Positions 26,982 through 37,000 of a DNA stretch of 64,000 nucleotides are shown in pieces. Below the pieces are notes generated by a model that worked only from the letters and a program-made list of their open reading frames with translations, was not told the origin of the DNA and made no database searches. The stretch's first letter is position 1. Each line of letters starts with the position of its first letter. The position numbers and the translations under genes were made by a program. This DNA comes from Rhodoflexus caldus (lineage in GTDB: Bacteria > Bacteroidota > Bacteroidia > Cytophagales > Thermoflexibacteraceae), in the NCBI RefSeq assembly GCF_021206925.1, contig NZ_JAJPRF010000003.1, positions 372,001 to 436,000 of the forward strand, read 5' to 3'.

Positions 26982-27776
26982 ATGCAACGAATACCGATTT
27001 ATCAGATAGATGCTTTTACGCGCAAGGTGTTTGGGGGTAATCCTGCTGCGGTTTGTCCTTTGGAAGAGTGGTTGCCGGAGGCTGTTATGCAGGCAATCGC
27101 CGCTGAGAACAACTTGGCTGAAACGGCCTTTTTTGTTCCGCGCGGCCGCGAGTTTGAAATTCGCTGGTTTACGCCTGAGGTAGAGGTGGATTTGTGCGGA
27201 CATGCTACGCTGGCGGCTGCTTACGTGATTCTGAATGAGTTGGGAAGTCCGAATAACTACGTGCATTTCCACTCGCAAAGTGGTTTGCTGAAAGTATATC
27301 GGAAGCATGATTATTTGGAACTGGACTTTCCGAGTCGTCCGCCGCAACCTGCGGAGTATCCTCCGGGATTAATTGCAGGATTGGGCGCAATGCCGCAGCA
27401 TATTTTGCGTTCGCGCGATTATGTGTGTGTATATGAAACAGCGGAGGAAGTGGCAGCGCTGGAGCCGCGGTTTGAAGAGCTCGCGAAATTAGATGTACTC
27501 GGCATTATCGCCACTGCACCGGGCACAGATGCTGACTTTGTTTCCCGTTTTTTTGCTCCCGGTGCGGGTGTAAATGAAGACCCCGTTACAGGCTCGGCGC
27601 ACAGTACGCTGATTCCTTATTGGGCAGAGCGCTTAGGCAAGCAGAAAATGTTTGCCCGTCAGATTTCAAAACGAGGCGGCGAACTGTTCTGCGAATTGCA
27701 TGGCGAGCGTGTGAGAATCGGAGGATATGCCGTTCCTTATTTAAAGGGTGAGATATTATTGCCCAAAAGCGATTGA
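26982..27776 (+). CDS. PhzF family isomerase
   Basis: A 264-residue protein of the PhzF/diaminopimelate-epimerase fold. The first half contains QIDAFTRKVFGGNPAAVC and the catalytic Glu47 in NNLAETAFF, then VDLCGHATLAAAYV; the second half has EDPVTGSAHSTLIPYW. True PhzF isomerises a phenazine precursor, but no other phenazine gene is near, so the substrate is unknown and the name should be read as a family label only. The start codon follows closely on a TAACCTTT stretch. Confidence 0.92.
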   Translation: MQRIPIYQIDAFTRKVFGGNPAAVCPLEEWLPEAVMQAIAAENNLAETAFFVPRGREFEIRWFTPEVEVDLCGHATLAAAYVILNELGSPNNYVHFHSQSGLLKVYRKHDYLELDFPSRPPQPAEYPPGLIAGLGAMPQHILRSRDYVCVYETAEEVAALEPRFEELAKLDVLGIIATAPGTDADFVSRFFAPGAGVNEDPVTGSAHSTLIPYWAERLGKQKMFARQISKRGGELFCELHGERVRIGGYAVPYLKGEILLPKSD

Positions 27777-27817
27777 TACCACATTTGACGAAGTAATAAT
27801 TTCAAAGACAACCAACA

Positions 27818-28399
27818 ATGAAGCGATTAATCATACTTTGGACAATAATAGCACTATTGGTTGCTGCCTGCAACCCCATGAAAGTATATGTGCGCAAAGA
27901 TGAGGCGGCTGATTTCAGCAAATACAAAACATTTGCTTTTTTGCAGCGTCCTCCCGATGAGCGTGTGTACGGCAGTTTGCTTGCCGAAAATGAAATGATT
28001 TACGGTATTCAGGAGGAGTTAGAGGCGCGCGGACTGAAAGCAGATACGACTGCGCCTGATTTATTGGTTTCGTTCAAGTCTAATGCACAGGTTTCCCAAA
28101 AGCAGGTAACAAGCGTGCCGCCTATGTGGGGAATGCCCATGTGGGGTTTTTATGACCCGTTTTTTTGGGGGCCGGCCATGATGAACCCATGGAATCAACG
28201 GCAAACGCAAACCATCACAGAGGCCAAAGGAACTATTGAGTTGTTTTTGTTTGAACGAATTACCAAAAAACCGGTTTGGCAGGGTGCGGCTATCGGAAAC
28301 GCCGATAACCCCTATGAAAATGTGCGATTGTCGCTTCAGAAACTGTTTAGCCGATTCCCGTTGAAACGGCAGCGGCCTTACCCGAAGTACGACTTATAG
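27818..28399 (+). CDS. DUF4136 lipoprotein
   Basis: A 193-residue lipoprotein of the DUF4136 family. The signal peptide ends LLVAAC with Cys18 as lipidated residue. The family core runs from YKTFAFLQ through GIQEELEARGLKADTTAPDLLVSF, then a Trp/Pro/Met-rich segment (about 105-130) and TITEAKGTIELFLFERITKKPVWQGAA. Proteins of this family are envelope components of unknown role. It lies 41 bases after the PhzF-like gene, and a terminator follows. Confidence 0.88.
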   Translation: MKRLIILWTIIALLVAACNPMKVYVRKDEAADFSKYKTFAFLQRPPDERVYGSLLAENEMIYGIQEELEARGLKADTTAPDLLVSFKSNAQVSQKQVTSVPPMWGMPMWGFYDPFFWGPAMMNPWNQRQTQTITEAKGTIELFLFERITKKPVWQGAAIGNADNPYENVRLSLQKLFSRFPLKRQRPYPKYDL

Positions 28400-28420
28400 C
28401 AGATGTGTTAATTTTAAGTG

Positions 28421-28446
28421 AAAGCGCCTAAAAAAGGCGCTTTTTT
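28421..28446 (+). terminator. Rho-independent terminator after the DUF4136 gene
   Basis: The stem AAAGCGCC with GGCGCTTT around a short A-rich loop is followed by a run of T. Confidence 0.88.
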
Positions 28447-28542
28447 GTTTTTTTATGCTGAAATTTGAAGGCTATTTTGTAAAATGGTGCCTGTATTTGC
28501 GAAAATCAAGTAAAATTTCATACCACTTAACGCTATTCAACA

Positions 28543-30726
28543 ATGTCCAGACTAAGATTTATTGCTTTGGAACAAGCCGCCTCCCGCGGTATTGTAGATG
28601 TGGCAGCGCCTTCCAAGAAGGTATCTGACTACTATGGAATGAACGTATTCGGCGACGAAGCGATGAAAAGCTATCTTTCATCGGATATGTACAAAAAACT
28701 GAAAGCACATGTGCAGAAGGGTGAAACGCTGGATGAGGCGCTGGCAGATGCCGTAGCGGCTGCGATGAAAACTTGGGCTTTGGAGCGCGGTGTTACGCAT
28801 TATACCCACTGGTTTCAGCCTCTGACGGGTTCTACTGCCGAAAAGCACGATGCTTTTTTTGAACCTTCGGACAACGGCAAAGTTTTGGAAAAATTCAAAG
28901 GCAGTGCGCTGGTGCGTCAGGAGCCTGATGCGTCTTCCTTCCCGAGCGGTGGTATCCGTAATACGTTTGAGGCGCGTGGTTACACTGCATGGGACCCTAC
29001 ATCGCCTGCTTTTATTATTGAAAACGGCAGCAGCAAAACGCTTTGTATCCCTACGGTTTTTGTATCTTACACAGGTGAGGCACTCGACCACAAAGCTCCT
29101 CTGCTGAAATCTCTGGCATTGATTGATAAAGCGGCTACCGCTGTTTGCGAATATTTTGACAAAGATGTTACACATGTTTATGCCACATTGGGCGTAGAGC
29201 AGGAGTATTTCCTGATTGACCGCGCGCTGTATTTCGCGCGCCCCGACTTAGTGATGTCCGGTCGTACACTGTTTGGGCATACGCCGGCCAAAGGTCAGCA
29301 ATTGGAAGACCATTATTTTGGCTCCATTCCTTCGCGTGTGCGCGCCTACATGCAGGATTTGGAGATTGAAGCCTACAAACTGGGCATTCCGCTGCGCACC
29401 CGCCACAACGAAGTTGCTCCCAGCCAGTTTGAATGTGCGCCTACTTTTGAGGAAATCAACCTTGCCAATGACCACAACCAGTTGTTGATGGATATTATGG
29501 AGAAGGTTGCCGAGCGCCACAACTTCAAAGTTTTGTTGCACGAAAAACCCTTTGCCGGTATCAATGGCAGCGGCAAGCATAACAACTGGTCGCTGGCCAC
29601 TAACACGGGCGTAAATCTATTGCAACCAACCAGCAAAGCCAAAGAAAACCTGCAATTCCTGACCTTCTTTGTCAATATCATCAAGGCGGTATATGAAAAT
29701 GCGGATTTGTTGCGTGCTTCCATAGCTTCTGCCGGTAATGACTTCCGCTTGGGTGCCAACGAAGCTCCGCCGGCTATTATGTCGGTATTTATCGGCGAGC
29801 AACTGACCGAAGTTTTGGATGAACTGGAACACAACGGCAATATCAAGATTGACAAAGGCGATAATATGTACATGAAGCTCGGTATTGATAAAATTCCGCC
29901 GATTTTGCTTGATAATACCGACCGCAACCGTACCTCGCCGTTTGCATTTACAGGTAATAAATTTGAGTTCCGTGCCGTGGGTTCATCTGCCAACTGTGCA
30001 ACAGCACTGGTCGTATTGAATACCATTGTAGCCGACCAACTAAAGAAGTTTAAAGCAGAGGTAGATGCACAAATTGAAGGCGGCAAGAAAAAAGAGGTTG
30101 CCATTGTAGATGTACTGCGCGAATACATCAAGCAATCCAAAGCTATTCGTTTTGAAGGCAACGGTTACAGCGATGAGTGGGTGGAAGAGGCAGCTAAGCG
30201 CGGTTTGTCCAATATCAAAACAACTCCTCATGCGTTGGAAGCCTATCTGAGCAAAAAGTCCCGTCAGGTGTTGGTTGGCAACGGCATTTTCAGCGAGGTA
30301 GAACTGGAAGCACGTGTAGATGTTATGTTGCATAACTATGCGCTGAAAGTACAAATAGAGTCGCGTGCATTGGGTACTTTCGCCATGAATCAGGCCATTC
30401 CTTCGGCGTTGGAGTTCCAGAATAAACTGATTGAAAATGCCCGCGGATTGAAAGAATTAGGCTTGAAAGAAGAGTCGGAACACCTGAAAGACCTCATCAA
30501 AGACCTTTCCCGTCATGTAAATGCCATTAAGACCAACGTGGACGCAATGATTGAAGCCCGTAAGGCAGCCAATGAATTGGATACACATCACATGGCAATT
30601 GCTTACTGCGAGAAAGTAAAACCTTTCTTTGATGTGATTCGCTACCATGTGGACAAGTTGGAACTGATGGTGCCTGATGATATGTGGCCGTTCCCTAAAT
30701 ACCGCGAGTTGTTGTTTATCAAATAG
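28543..30726 (+). CDS. glnN: Type III glutamine synthetase
   Basis: A 727-residue glutamine synthetase of the GSIII class, which makes glutamine from glutamate, ammonia and ATP. The length matches GSIII (about 700-730) and not GSI (about 470). Landmarks are FPSGGIRNTFEARGYTAWDP, the metal-binding VEQEYFLID, the ATP-site KPFAGINGSGKHNNWS, and NRTSPFAFTGNKFEFRAVGS. The C-terminal 170 residues are the GSIII-specific helical region. It stands alone between terminators; no nitrogen regulator is adjacent. Confidence 0.97.
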   Translation: MSRLRFIALEQAASRGIVDVAAPSKKVSDYYGMNVFGDEAMKSYLSSDMYKKLKAHVQKGETLDEALADAVAAAMKTWALERGVTHYTHWFQPLTGSTAEKHDAFFEPSDNGKVLEKFKGSALVRQEPDASSFPSGGIRNTFEARGYTAWDPTSPAFIIENGSSKTLCIPTVFVSYTGEALDHKAPLLKSLALIDKAATAVCEYFDKDVTHVYATLGVEQEYFLIDRALYFARPDLVMSGRTLFGHTPAKGQQLEDHYFGSIPSRVRAYMQDLEIEAYKLGIPLRTRHNEVAPSQFECAPTFEEINLANDHNQLLMDIMEKVAERHNFKVLLHEKPFAGINGSGKHNNWSLATNTGVNLLQPTSKAKENLQFLTFFVNIIKAVYENADLLRASIASAGNDFRLGANEAPPAIMSVFIGEQLTEVLDELEHNGNIKIDKGDNMYMKLGIDKIPPILLDNTDRNRTSPFAFTGNKFEFRAVGSSANCATALVVLNTIVADQLKKFKAEVDAQIEGGKKKEVAIVDVLREYIKQSKAIRFEGNGYSDEWVEEAAKRGLSNIKTTPHALEAYLSKKSRQVLVGNGIFSEVELEARVDVMLHNYALKVQIESRALGTFAMNQAIPSALEFQNKLIENARGLKELGLKEESEHLKDLIKDLSRHVNAIKTNVDAMIEARKAANELDTHHMAIAYCEKVKPFFDVIRYHVDKLELMVPDDMWPFPKYRELLFIK

Positions 30727-30744
30727 TAGCCGGCAACTGTCATA

Positions 30745-30781
30745 AAAATGAGCCATCCTGTTTTTGGGGTTGGCTCATTTT
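30745..30781. terminator. Bidirectional terminator between glnN and the Gfo/Idh/MocA gene
   Basis: The 11-bp palindrome AAAATGAGCCA / TGGCTCATTTT lies between two converging genes and reads the same on both strands. Confidence 0.82.
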
Positions 30782-30806
30782 GTTGTGAAATTATCGCAAT
30801 TGCGCC

Positions 30807-32186
30807 TTATGATAAAGTCATTTCCGCAGGATTCCACTGCACGATGCGTCTTTCGGCAGCGCTCAGATTTGCTGCCAAGCAAGGCCCTGCTGCCCGAACG
30901 CCGAAGGCCGCATCCTGAATATTGGGTTTGCCTTCCCTGATGCTTGCGTAAAAGTTGCGGAAGTGGTCGGTGCGCTCATCGTAGCCTTGCGGTTGTTTAA
31001 ATACGATGTCTTCCAATTTGGGAGCCTTGCGGTCTTCTTCTTTCCAGCGGCTTTTGTATTGCTGTTCAAAGGCTTCTTGTTGCTCCTTGGTGAAAGTATT
31101 GAACGAGTCATAGCCGCCATAGCCCGGCGCTTTGGGCAAAGGCGAGCGTTTAAGTGTAAACCCTGTCCATGTGAGTTCTATCATGCCCTCCGTGCCTATG
31201 ATGCGGGTAAATTCGCCGCCGCCGGAGCCATCGGCAAAATTGACGGAAAGAACCATCTGAAAGGCAGGATGTGTGGCTGTGGCGGGGTACTCCATTACGG
31301 CCGAAACTACATCGGGCACATCGCGGCCGTCTTTCCAGTAGGAGAGTTGTCCCGATGCAAACACGCGCTCGGGGCCTAAAGAACCGGTGATGTAGTGCAC
31401 GCCCGAAATCAGATGTACAAACAAATCGCCCGGGATGCCCGTGCCGTAGTCGCGGTAGTTGCGCCAACGGAAAAATCGCGTCGCATCAAACGGCGTTTTA
31501 GGTGCATTACCCAAAAAGGTCTCATAATCAACGGTTTGCGGATTGGCATCGGGTGGAATGGAGTATTGCCATGCACCGAGCGAGCTGTGCCGCCCCATAT
31601 TGGCCACTACCATATTAATGGCACCGATAGCCCCCTGTTCATAATATTTTTTGGCTTCGTTAAATGCCAGACTGCTGACGCGCTGGCTGCCTACCTGCAA
31701 AATTTTACCCGATTTTTTCGCAGCTTCTACCAGCATTTTGCCTTCTTCGGGTTTGTGGATGAGCGGCTTCTCGCAATAGACATGTTTGCCTGCTGCCAAG
31801 GCATCCATTGCGATGCGTGTATGCCAATGGTCGGGGGTGGCAATGATGACGGCATCAATATCTTTGCGGGCGAGCAGTTCGCGGTAGTCGCGGGTGGTGA
31901 ACAGATTTTTCCCGTATGTTTCCTTAGCCTTGGTAAGGCGACCTGTGTAGAGGTCGCAAGCAGCTACTATTTCACTACCCCCTGCTTCCAGCGCCGACTT
32001 AATGTCGTATTGCGAAATAATGCCCATACCGATACATCCCAAGCGGATTTTATCATTGGCGGCAAATCGGGAAGGAACGGGCGCTTGTTGCAGTTCTACG
32101 ACCTGTGCATTTGACAGCGGAACAATGCCCGCACCTGCCAGCACGGAGGCTCCCAGCGTTTTTCTGATGAAATTGCGTCTTTTCAT
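30807..32186 (-). CDS. Tat-exported Gfo/Idh/MocA family oxidoreductase
   Basis: A 459-residue NAD(P)-dependent dehydrogenase of the Gfo/Idh/MocA family with a Tat signal (MKRRNFIRKTLGASVLAGAG). The ATG at 32184-32186 is preferred over the TTG four codons upstream because it places the twin-arginine motif at the start. The Rossmann part shows IRLGCIGMGIISQYD and the family motif CEKPLIHKPEEGKML; the C-terminal part has HLISGVHYITG. Periplasmic members often act on sugars or glycans, and some carry out redox-neutral glycosidic cleavage; the substrate is unknown. A DUF58 gene ends 46 bases upstream and may share the transcript. Confidence 0.9.
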   Translation of the reverse strand: MKRRNFIRKTLGASVLAGAGIVPLSNAQVVELQQAPVPSRFAANDKIRLGCIGMGIISQYDIKSALEAGGSEIVAACDLYTGRLTKAKETYGKNLFTTRDYRELLARKDIDAVIIATPDHWHTRIAMDALAAGKHVYCEKPLIHKPEEGKMLVEAAKKSGKILQVGSQRVSSLAFNEAKKYYEQGAIGAINMVVANMGRHSSLGAWQYSIPPDANPQTVDYETFLGNAPKTPFDATRFFRWRNYRDYGTGIPGDLFVHLISGVHYITGSLGPERVFASGQLSYWKDGRDVPDVVSAVMEYPATATHPAFQMVLSVNFADGSGGGEFTRIIGTEGMIELTWTGFTLKRSPLPKAPGYGGYDSFNTFTKEQQEAFEQQYKSRWKEEDRKAPKLEDIVFKQPQGYDERTDHFRNFYASIREGKPNIQDAAFGVRAAGPCLAANLSAAERRIVQWNPAEMTLS

Positions 32187-32218
32187 ACTTACTGACAATC
32201 AATTACAATGCAGTAAGT
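32187..32218. promoter_or_regulatory. Inverted repeat just upstream of the Gfo/Idh/MocA start codon
   Basis: ACTTACTG at 32187-32194 and CAGTAAGT at 32211-32218 form perfect 8-bp arms 16 bases apart, directly abutting the start codon. It could be an operator or a translation-blocking hairpin. Confidence 0.45.
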
Positions 32219-32232
32219 TAGAAAATGATTGG

Positions 32233-33120
32233 CTATTTCTTCGTCGTCAGATTGCGGACTTTGAAGAGTTTTACCAAACGAGGTACGTAGTCTTCCGATG
32301 TATCTACGAACAAATAATTGGCATTGAACTGGTGGCACAATTTTTCTAATTGCTCACGCTTTTGGCTGAATTGTCCTGCAATTTTATCGCGAAATGCCTC
32401 TGATGACGTATTTACCCAAACGGTGCGGCGCGTTTCTTTATCTAACAGCGGTACAATTCCCATGGGTGGCAGTGTGCTTTCGCGATGGTCGGCGAGGTGA
32501 ATAACAATCAGGTCGTGTTTTTTTGCCATTGCTTTCAGGTTGCGCTCGTAGCCTTCGTCTACAAAGTCGCTTACCAGTACTACGATGCTTTTGCGCTTAA
32601 TGATGTTCATTGCCACTGCCAGAGCCTTGTTCAAACTGGTTTTGAACGATTCGGGTTGCAGGCGAAACATGGATGTAAGCAGTTCGTAGGCGTGTTTAGT
32701 GCCTTTTTTGGGCTTGATGTATTTTTCGCGTTGGTTGCTGAAACAGAGCAGCCCTACCGAACTGTTTTCTTTCAGTGCCGAGATGGTTAGGATGCCGCAT
32801 ATTTCGCGGCCATAGTCAATTTTTTGCTGATTCGGCTTGCCGATGTATTGCGAGCCGCTCACATCGAGAATCAGGAAAACATTCTGTTCTTTTTCTTCCT
32901 TGAACGTTTTAACATAGATGCCGTGGCCTTTGGCACTTACGTTCCAGTCGATAGTGCGTACATCGTCGCCGTATTGGTAGGCGCGCACGTCGTCAAACTC
33001 CAGCCCCGAACCTTTGAATACAGAGTGAAAGTCGCCCTGCATTTGGGTGTTTACAGCCTTGCGGATTTTGATTTCGTAGCGGCGCAACTTGAAGAATATT
33101 TCGCGAAGATTGTTTTCCAA
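32233..33120 (-). CDS. DUF58 domain protein (vWA-like)
   Basis: A 295-residue protein of the DUF58 family. The signature is GSGLEFDDVRAYQYGDDVRTIDWNVSA followed by the vWA-like metal site LILDVSGSQ (Asp-x-Ser-x-Ser). Family members usually work with MoxR-type AAA ATPases as chaperones for large complexes or in wall/cell-envelope assembly. No MoxR gene is visible in the window, so the partner must lie elsewhere. It is divergent from ccmB with a 57-base gap. A TAAGTTTG element on the minus strand (33146-33153) matches the -7 consensus without a clear -33. Confidence 0.92.
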   Translation of the reverse strand: MENNLREIFFKLRRYEIKIRKAVNTQMQGDFHSVFKGSGLEFDDVRAYQYGDDVRTIDWNVSAKGHGIYVKTFKEEKEQNVFLILDVSGSQYIGKPNQQKIDYGREICGILTISALKENSSVGLLCFSNQREKYIKPKKGTKHAYELLTSMFRLQPESFKTSLNKALAVAMNIIKRKSIVVLVSDFVDEGYERNLKAMAKKHDLIVIHLADHRESTLPPMGIVPLLDKETRRTVWVNTSSEAFRDKIAGQFSQKREQLEKLCHQFNANYLFVDTSEDYVPRLVKLFKVRNLTTKK

Positions 33121-33177
33121 AGCCTTTCAGGGAAATTAGCTTAAGCAAACTTACGCAATCGCTGCGTAACTTGCAGT

Positions 33178-33846
33178 ATGATTATGCGTGAAATCCTCAT
33201 TTTGCTGGGTAAGGAACTGCGCTTGGAGTGGCGCAGAAAGTACGCCTTTAACGGTATTTTGCTGTACATTGTCGCTACAGTATTTGTGGCCTATCTGAGT
33301 TTTAACCTGAAAAAGAGTCAGTTAAGCCCGCTTACATGGAATGCGCTGTTTTGGATTATTCTGTTGTTTACAGCCATCAGTGCCATTGCCAAAAGTTTTG
33401 TGCAAGAGCCTGAAAGCCGTCATTATTACTACTACCAATTGGTGCGCCCCGAAAGCGTGATTATATCTAAAATTCTGTATAACAGCTTGTTAATGGTTGT
33501 TATGTCTGTCATCGGGCTGTTGATATACGTCATTTTGCTGGGCAATCCGGTGCAGGATATGTCTTTTTTTCTGCTGGATGTGGCACTGGGCAGCATGGGG
33601 TTTGCTGCTGCACTAACGCTGGTTTCCGCCATTGCCGCCAAAGCGCAAAGCAGCGGGACACTAATGGCAGTGCTGGGTTTTCCTGTTGTGCTGCCAATGA
33701 TTATGCTGCTCATCAAAGTTTCAAAAAATGCGATAGACGGCCTCGCACGCAGCCAAAGCCACGATGAGTTGCTGATGCTTGGCGGCATTAATCTGATTGT
33801 GCTGGCGGTTTCGTTCCTTTTATTCCCCTTTTTGTGGAAGGCGTAA
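33178..33846 (+). CDS. ccmB: Heme exporter subunit CcmB
   Basis: A 222-residue membrane protein with six predicted helices, the CcmB component of the system I cytochrome c maturation ABC transporter. Typical features are the amphipathic start LGKELRLEWRRKYAFNGILLY, FVQEPESRHYYYYQLVRPES after the second helix, and AQSSGTLMAVLGFPVVLPMI. It would serve maturation of ActA and ActE. CcmA, CcmC and other partners are not adjacent, which is unusual. The start could equally be the ATG two codons later. Confidence 0.9.
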   Translation: MIMREILILLGKELRLEWRRKYAFNGILLYIVATVFVAYLSFNLKKSQLSPLTWNALFWIILLFTAISAIAKSFVQEPESRHYYYYQLVRPESVIISKILYNSLLMVVMSVIGLLIYVILLGNPVQDMSFFLLDVALGSMGFAAALTLVSAIAAKAQSSGTLMAVLGFPVVLPMIMLLIKVSKNAIDGLARSQSHDELLMLGGINLIVLAVSFLLFPFLWKA

Positions 33847-33968
33847 AGCCTGACAGCCCTGCCGTTAGCCTTCCGACTTTTCGTGAGTGGCTAAGTCCCC
33901 ACAAGCCGTTACGCAAAAGCGCAGGGGTGCGAAAAATATGTGTGTAAATACTTGAAAAATAGGTATTT

Positions 33969-34001
33969 AAACCTGACAGGTTTCCAATGCCTGTCAGGTT
34001 T
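33969..34001. terminator. CCTGACAGG-type palindrome, possible bidirectional terminator
   Basis: A perfect 12-bp stem (AAACCTGACAGG with CCTGTCAGGTTT, 9-base loop) lies between converging ccmB and the T9SS cargo gene. T-runs are short on both sides. The same core occurs in the hairpin at 46974 and as a half-site at 51329. Confidence 0.65.
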
Positions 34002-34083
34002 GCTTATAACACGCAACATCCTTTTAACCGCCAAGAACGATGAGAAAAAACTTAGTGGATTGGGTGCTAAGAATCTGTATTGC

Positions 34084-37000
34084 TCACTCCACTACCAGCC
34101 GAAGTGTTGTCTGCTGTCCGGCCGTTGCAATTTTCAAAAGATACACCCCGTTTGCCAGCATGGGCAGTTGCAAGGCTGATTCGCCCGAGAGGTTTTGTTG
34201 ATGCACTTCACGCCCCGACATATCTAAAACGACGATACTTGCAGACTGAAACACATCGTTAAAATAAACTTCGCTGCCCGAACGCGCAGGATTCGGGAAT
34301 AGGCGCAAGGTACGTACCATGCCTGCGCTTCCCTCCCAAACAAGACTTACAATGCCCGAATAGTGAATCGTACCGTCAAAATCGCGTTGTGCAAGGCGGT
34401 AGTAGTTGATACCGGTAAAAGGCTCTTTATCAACAAATTGGTAGTTGGTCAATTGGTTGCTGTTGCCTCTGGCGGCCACTTGGCCGATATTTATCCAGCG
34501 TTTGCCGTCGGCACTTTTCTCAATGCCAAAAGTTTCGGCATCTTTTTCCCATGCGGTTGCCCATTGCAGCAGCGCTGAGGTTTCCTGCTTGGCAGCCGTG
34601 AAACTCACCCATTCCACGGGTGTAAGTTGGTCTTCAAATACAGGGACAAAGTCGGAAAAGGCAGAAAAGCCTGTGCGGGTATAGTTAGCGGCAAAGGTAC
34701 TGCCCGAAAAACCCCATGCGGCCGTTGCATTGGCACGGCGTGCAATGGTCGGGCCTCCGCAAACATTGCTGGCGCCACAGGTAAAGCCGTTGGGGAATAA
34801 TTGCATCGCATAAGTGCCTGAAATAGGCGTATCGGGCTCAAATGTCCAAAAGCCACCCGCGCAGGGGCTGTAAGCGCGGATACAACTTGGAACGGAAAAA
34901 CTTGTCAGGGCATCGGTGTTGTTAAACCAAGCGGTTACGTGCGATACATTCAGAGAGGTAGTGATGGTTAGGCGGGCTAACTCATAGCGGGTATTACTGC
35001 CTACGGGGAAGTCATAAATAACATTATTAACGTTCTGCACATTGCGGCGCAATTTGCCAAATACATAATTGTTGGGTGCAGAGGCGTAGGAAAGTGTACT
35101 GAAGTTAAAGCCTGCCACTACATGCCCGCTGACAGCAGCAGGGGCATCATCTGTTACGCGAAACTCATATTCCATGCCTGTAGCGCCGGTTTGCAGCACG
35201 CCTGTTTCCAGCCGCAGCCGTGAGGCGCTGAAATTACTGGTTAGCATCACGCGGCTGTTATTGCTGACGGCAAAAGTTCCGCGCTCCCAATTGACAGCAG
35301 AGTTCTGAAAGGCAGTCTGCATAGCTGTTCCGTTCAGGCGGACTAAACTGCTGACTGCTCCGGCGCTGTTGCCCGTAATTGTTACCGTTCCCGCATTTTG
35401 GGTGAAACTGCCGGCGATATTGAGTTGTGCAAAGCCATTGTCCACATCGCGTGAAGAAAGATTGAGCGTGCCGCCTTCTTGTAAAAAATTTCCTGCCACA
35501 TTAATTACAGGCTGAGTGGCAGTATGTGTAAGCACTAATGTTCCTCCTGTAATAGTCAGGTTGCCATTGATAGCACGCGTTACCGTAGCGGCAGCCACAG
35601 TATTCACCCAACGTTTTTCTCCTCCCCCTGAAATGATTAAGTGGTGATAAACAGTTATAAATGGTGTTCCCGATGTGTTAACAACCTGAATCCCTGATGT
35701 GGCGTGATAGTCTATCGTATTGCCAGGGTGGTCAGCATCCAGTCCACCGACATTCATCGGGCGCTGATTCAGACCAGCGTAGCGCAAAAGTGTGCGGTTT
35801 TCAAAAGTAGAGGTGGCGTCGGTGCCATTCAGCAAGCCGTTAATCACCAAGCCGTCTGTCGGTTCGCTGACCATGTTGGTGAGCACTACATTGCCCCCTA
35901 CAATTACCTGACCATCAAATACAATGCTACTGCTTCCACTGATGTTTTGGTTATTGGTCGTGAAACTGTAAGTGCCTGTTCCTGAGTTGAAACTGAATCC
36001 GTTATGTTCCAAACCGCCCCGCAAGGTGATGTTTTCGTTGGCGGTGTTGTTCCATGCGCCGTTGATGGTAACTTTTCCCGTTAAAATTTTTTCACCTTGT
36101 ATGTTATTCCACTCCAAAGTTGCTCCGGCTGCAATCTGGGAAGTTCCCAGCACGGTAAGTTCTACCTGCCCTATTTCGGAAATGGAGTTGGTAGGATTGG
36201 TATTAACCGAGAGGTTGCCGTTCACGAATATAGAGGAGGTAACAGTGCCGTTAATTCTACCCCCTTGCATAATGACATTATTTAGATTCGTAGTGCCTGT
36301 TATGCTGTTATCTGCCATAGTTGCCAGCCTGAGCGTAGTAGTTCCTGACACTATCAGGTTGAAGGTTGACAACTGAAAGACAGGTTTTGAGGCATCGCCT
36401 ACGGCCAGCAAGTCGCCTAAAACATCTGTGCCTGCGGCCAGCGTTTTGGTACTGCTGCCGTTGTGTTGCAGCTCTAAGTGGTAGTAGCCATTGACCGTGC
36501 CGATGATATTTTGGTTGTTGCTGCCGCTGTAAATCACTCTGGATTGGTTGGGTGGTGTAGCACTTACCGGCTCAAATTGACCGCCACCCGTGAAGTTACC
36601 TCCGCGCAGGTCAAAAATACCTGTGCCTGTAATGCGAATAAAGTTACGTGGTGAGAGCGTATTGGTATTCATGGTTACGCCATTGGTAATATTGGCCCTG
36701 CCATTGGCAATGAGTATCCCGCAGCGACGGTTACCGTTAGCTGTTTCAGGCATGGTGATAGAAGCGGCATTCAGCGTTCCATCGCCTACATTAATTTGGT
36801 TGGTGGTGTTATTATTTGTCGGTTCGCCAATGTCTATATTGCCGGTATTCATTGTGCGGCCTGCATTAATAATAATGGTAGTGGCAGCACCACCGCCTGT
36901 CATAGTAACATTGCCGAATGTAAAGTCCGCATTAATTGTGAGGGTAGCACCGTTGGCCAAGATTATATTATCACCCGCTACAGGCAATGAGGGAGTCCAT

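Noticed and set aside
29373-30161. 262-codon minus-strand frame
   Set aside because: Shadow of the glutamine synthetase gene.
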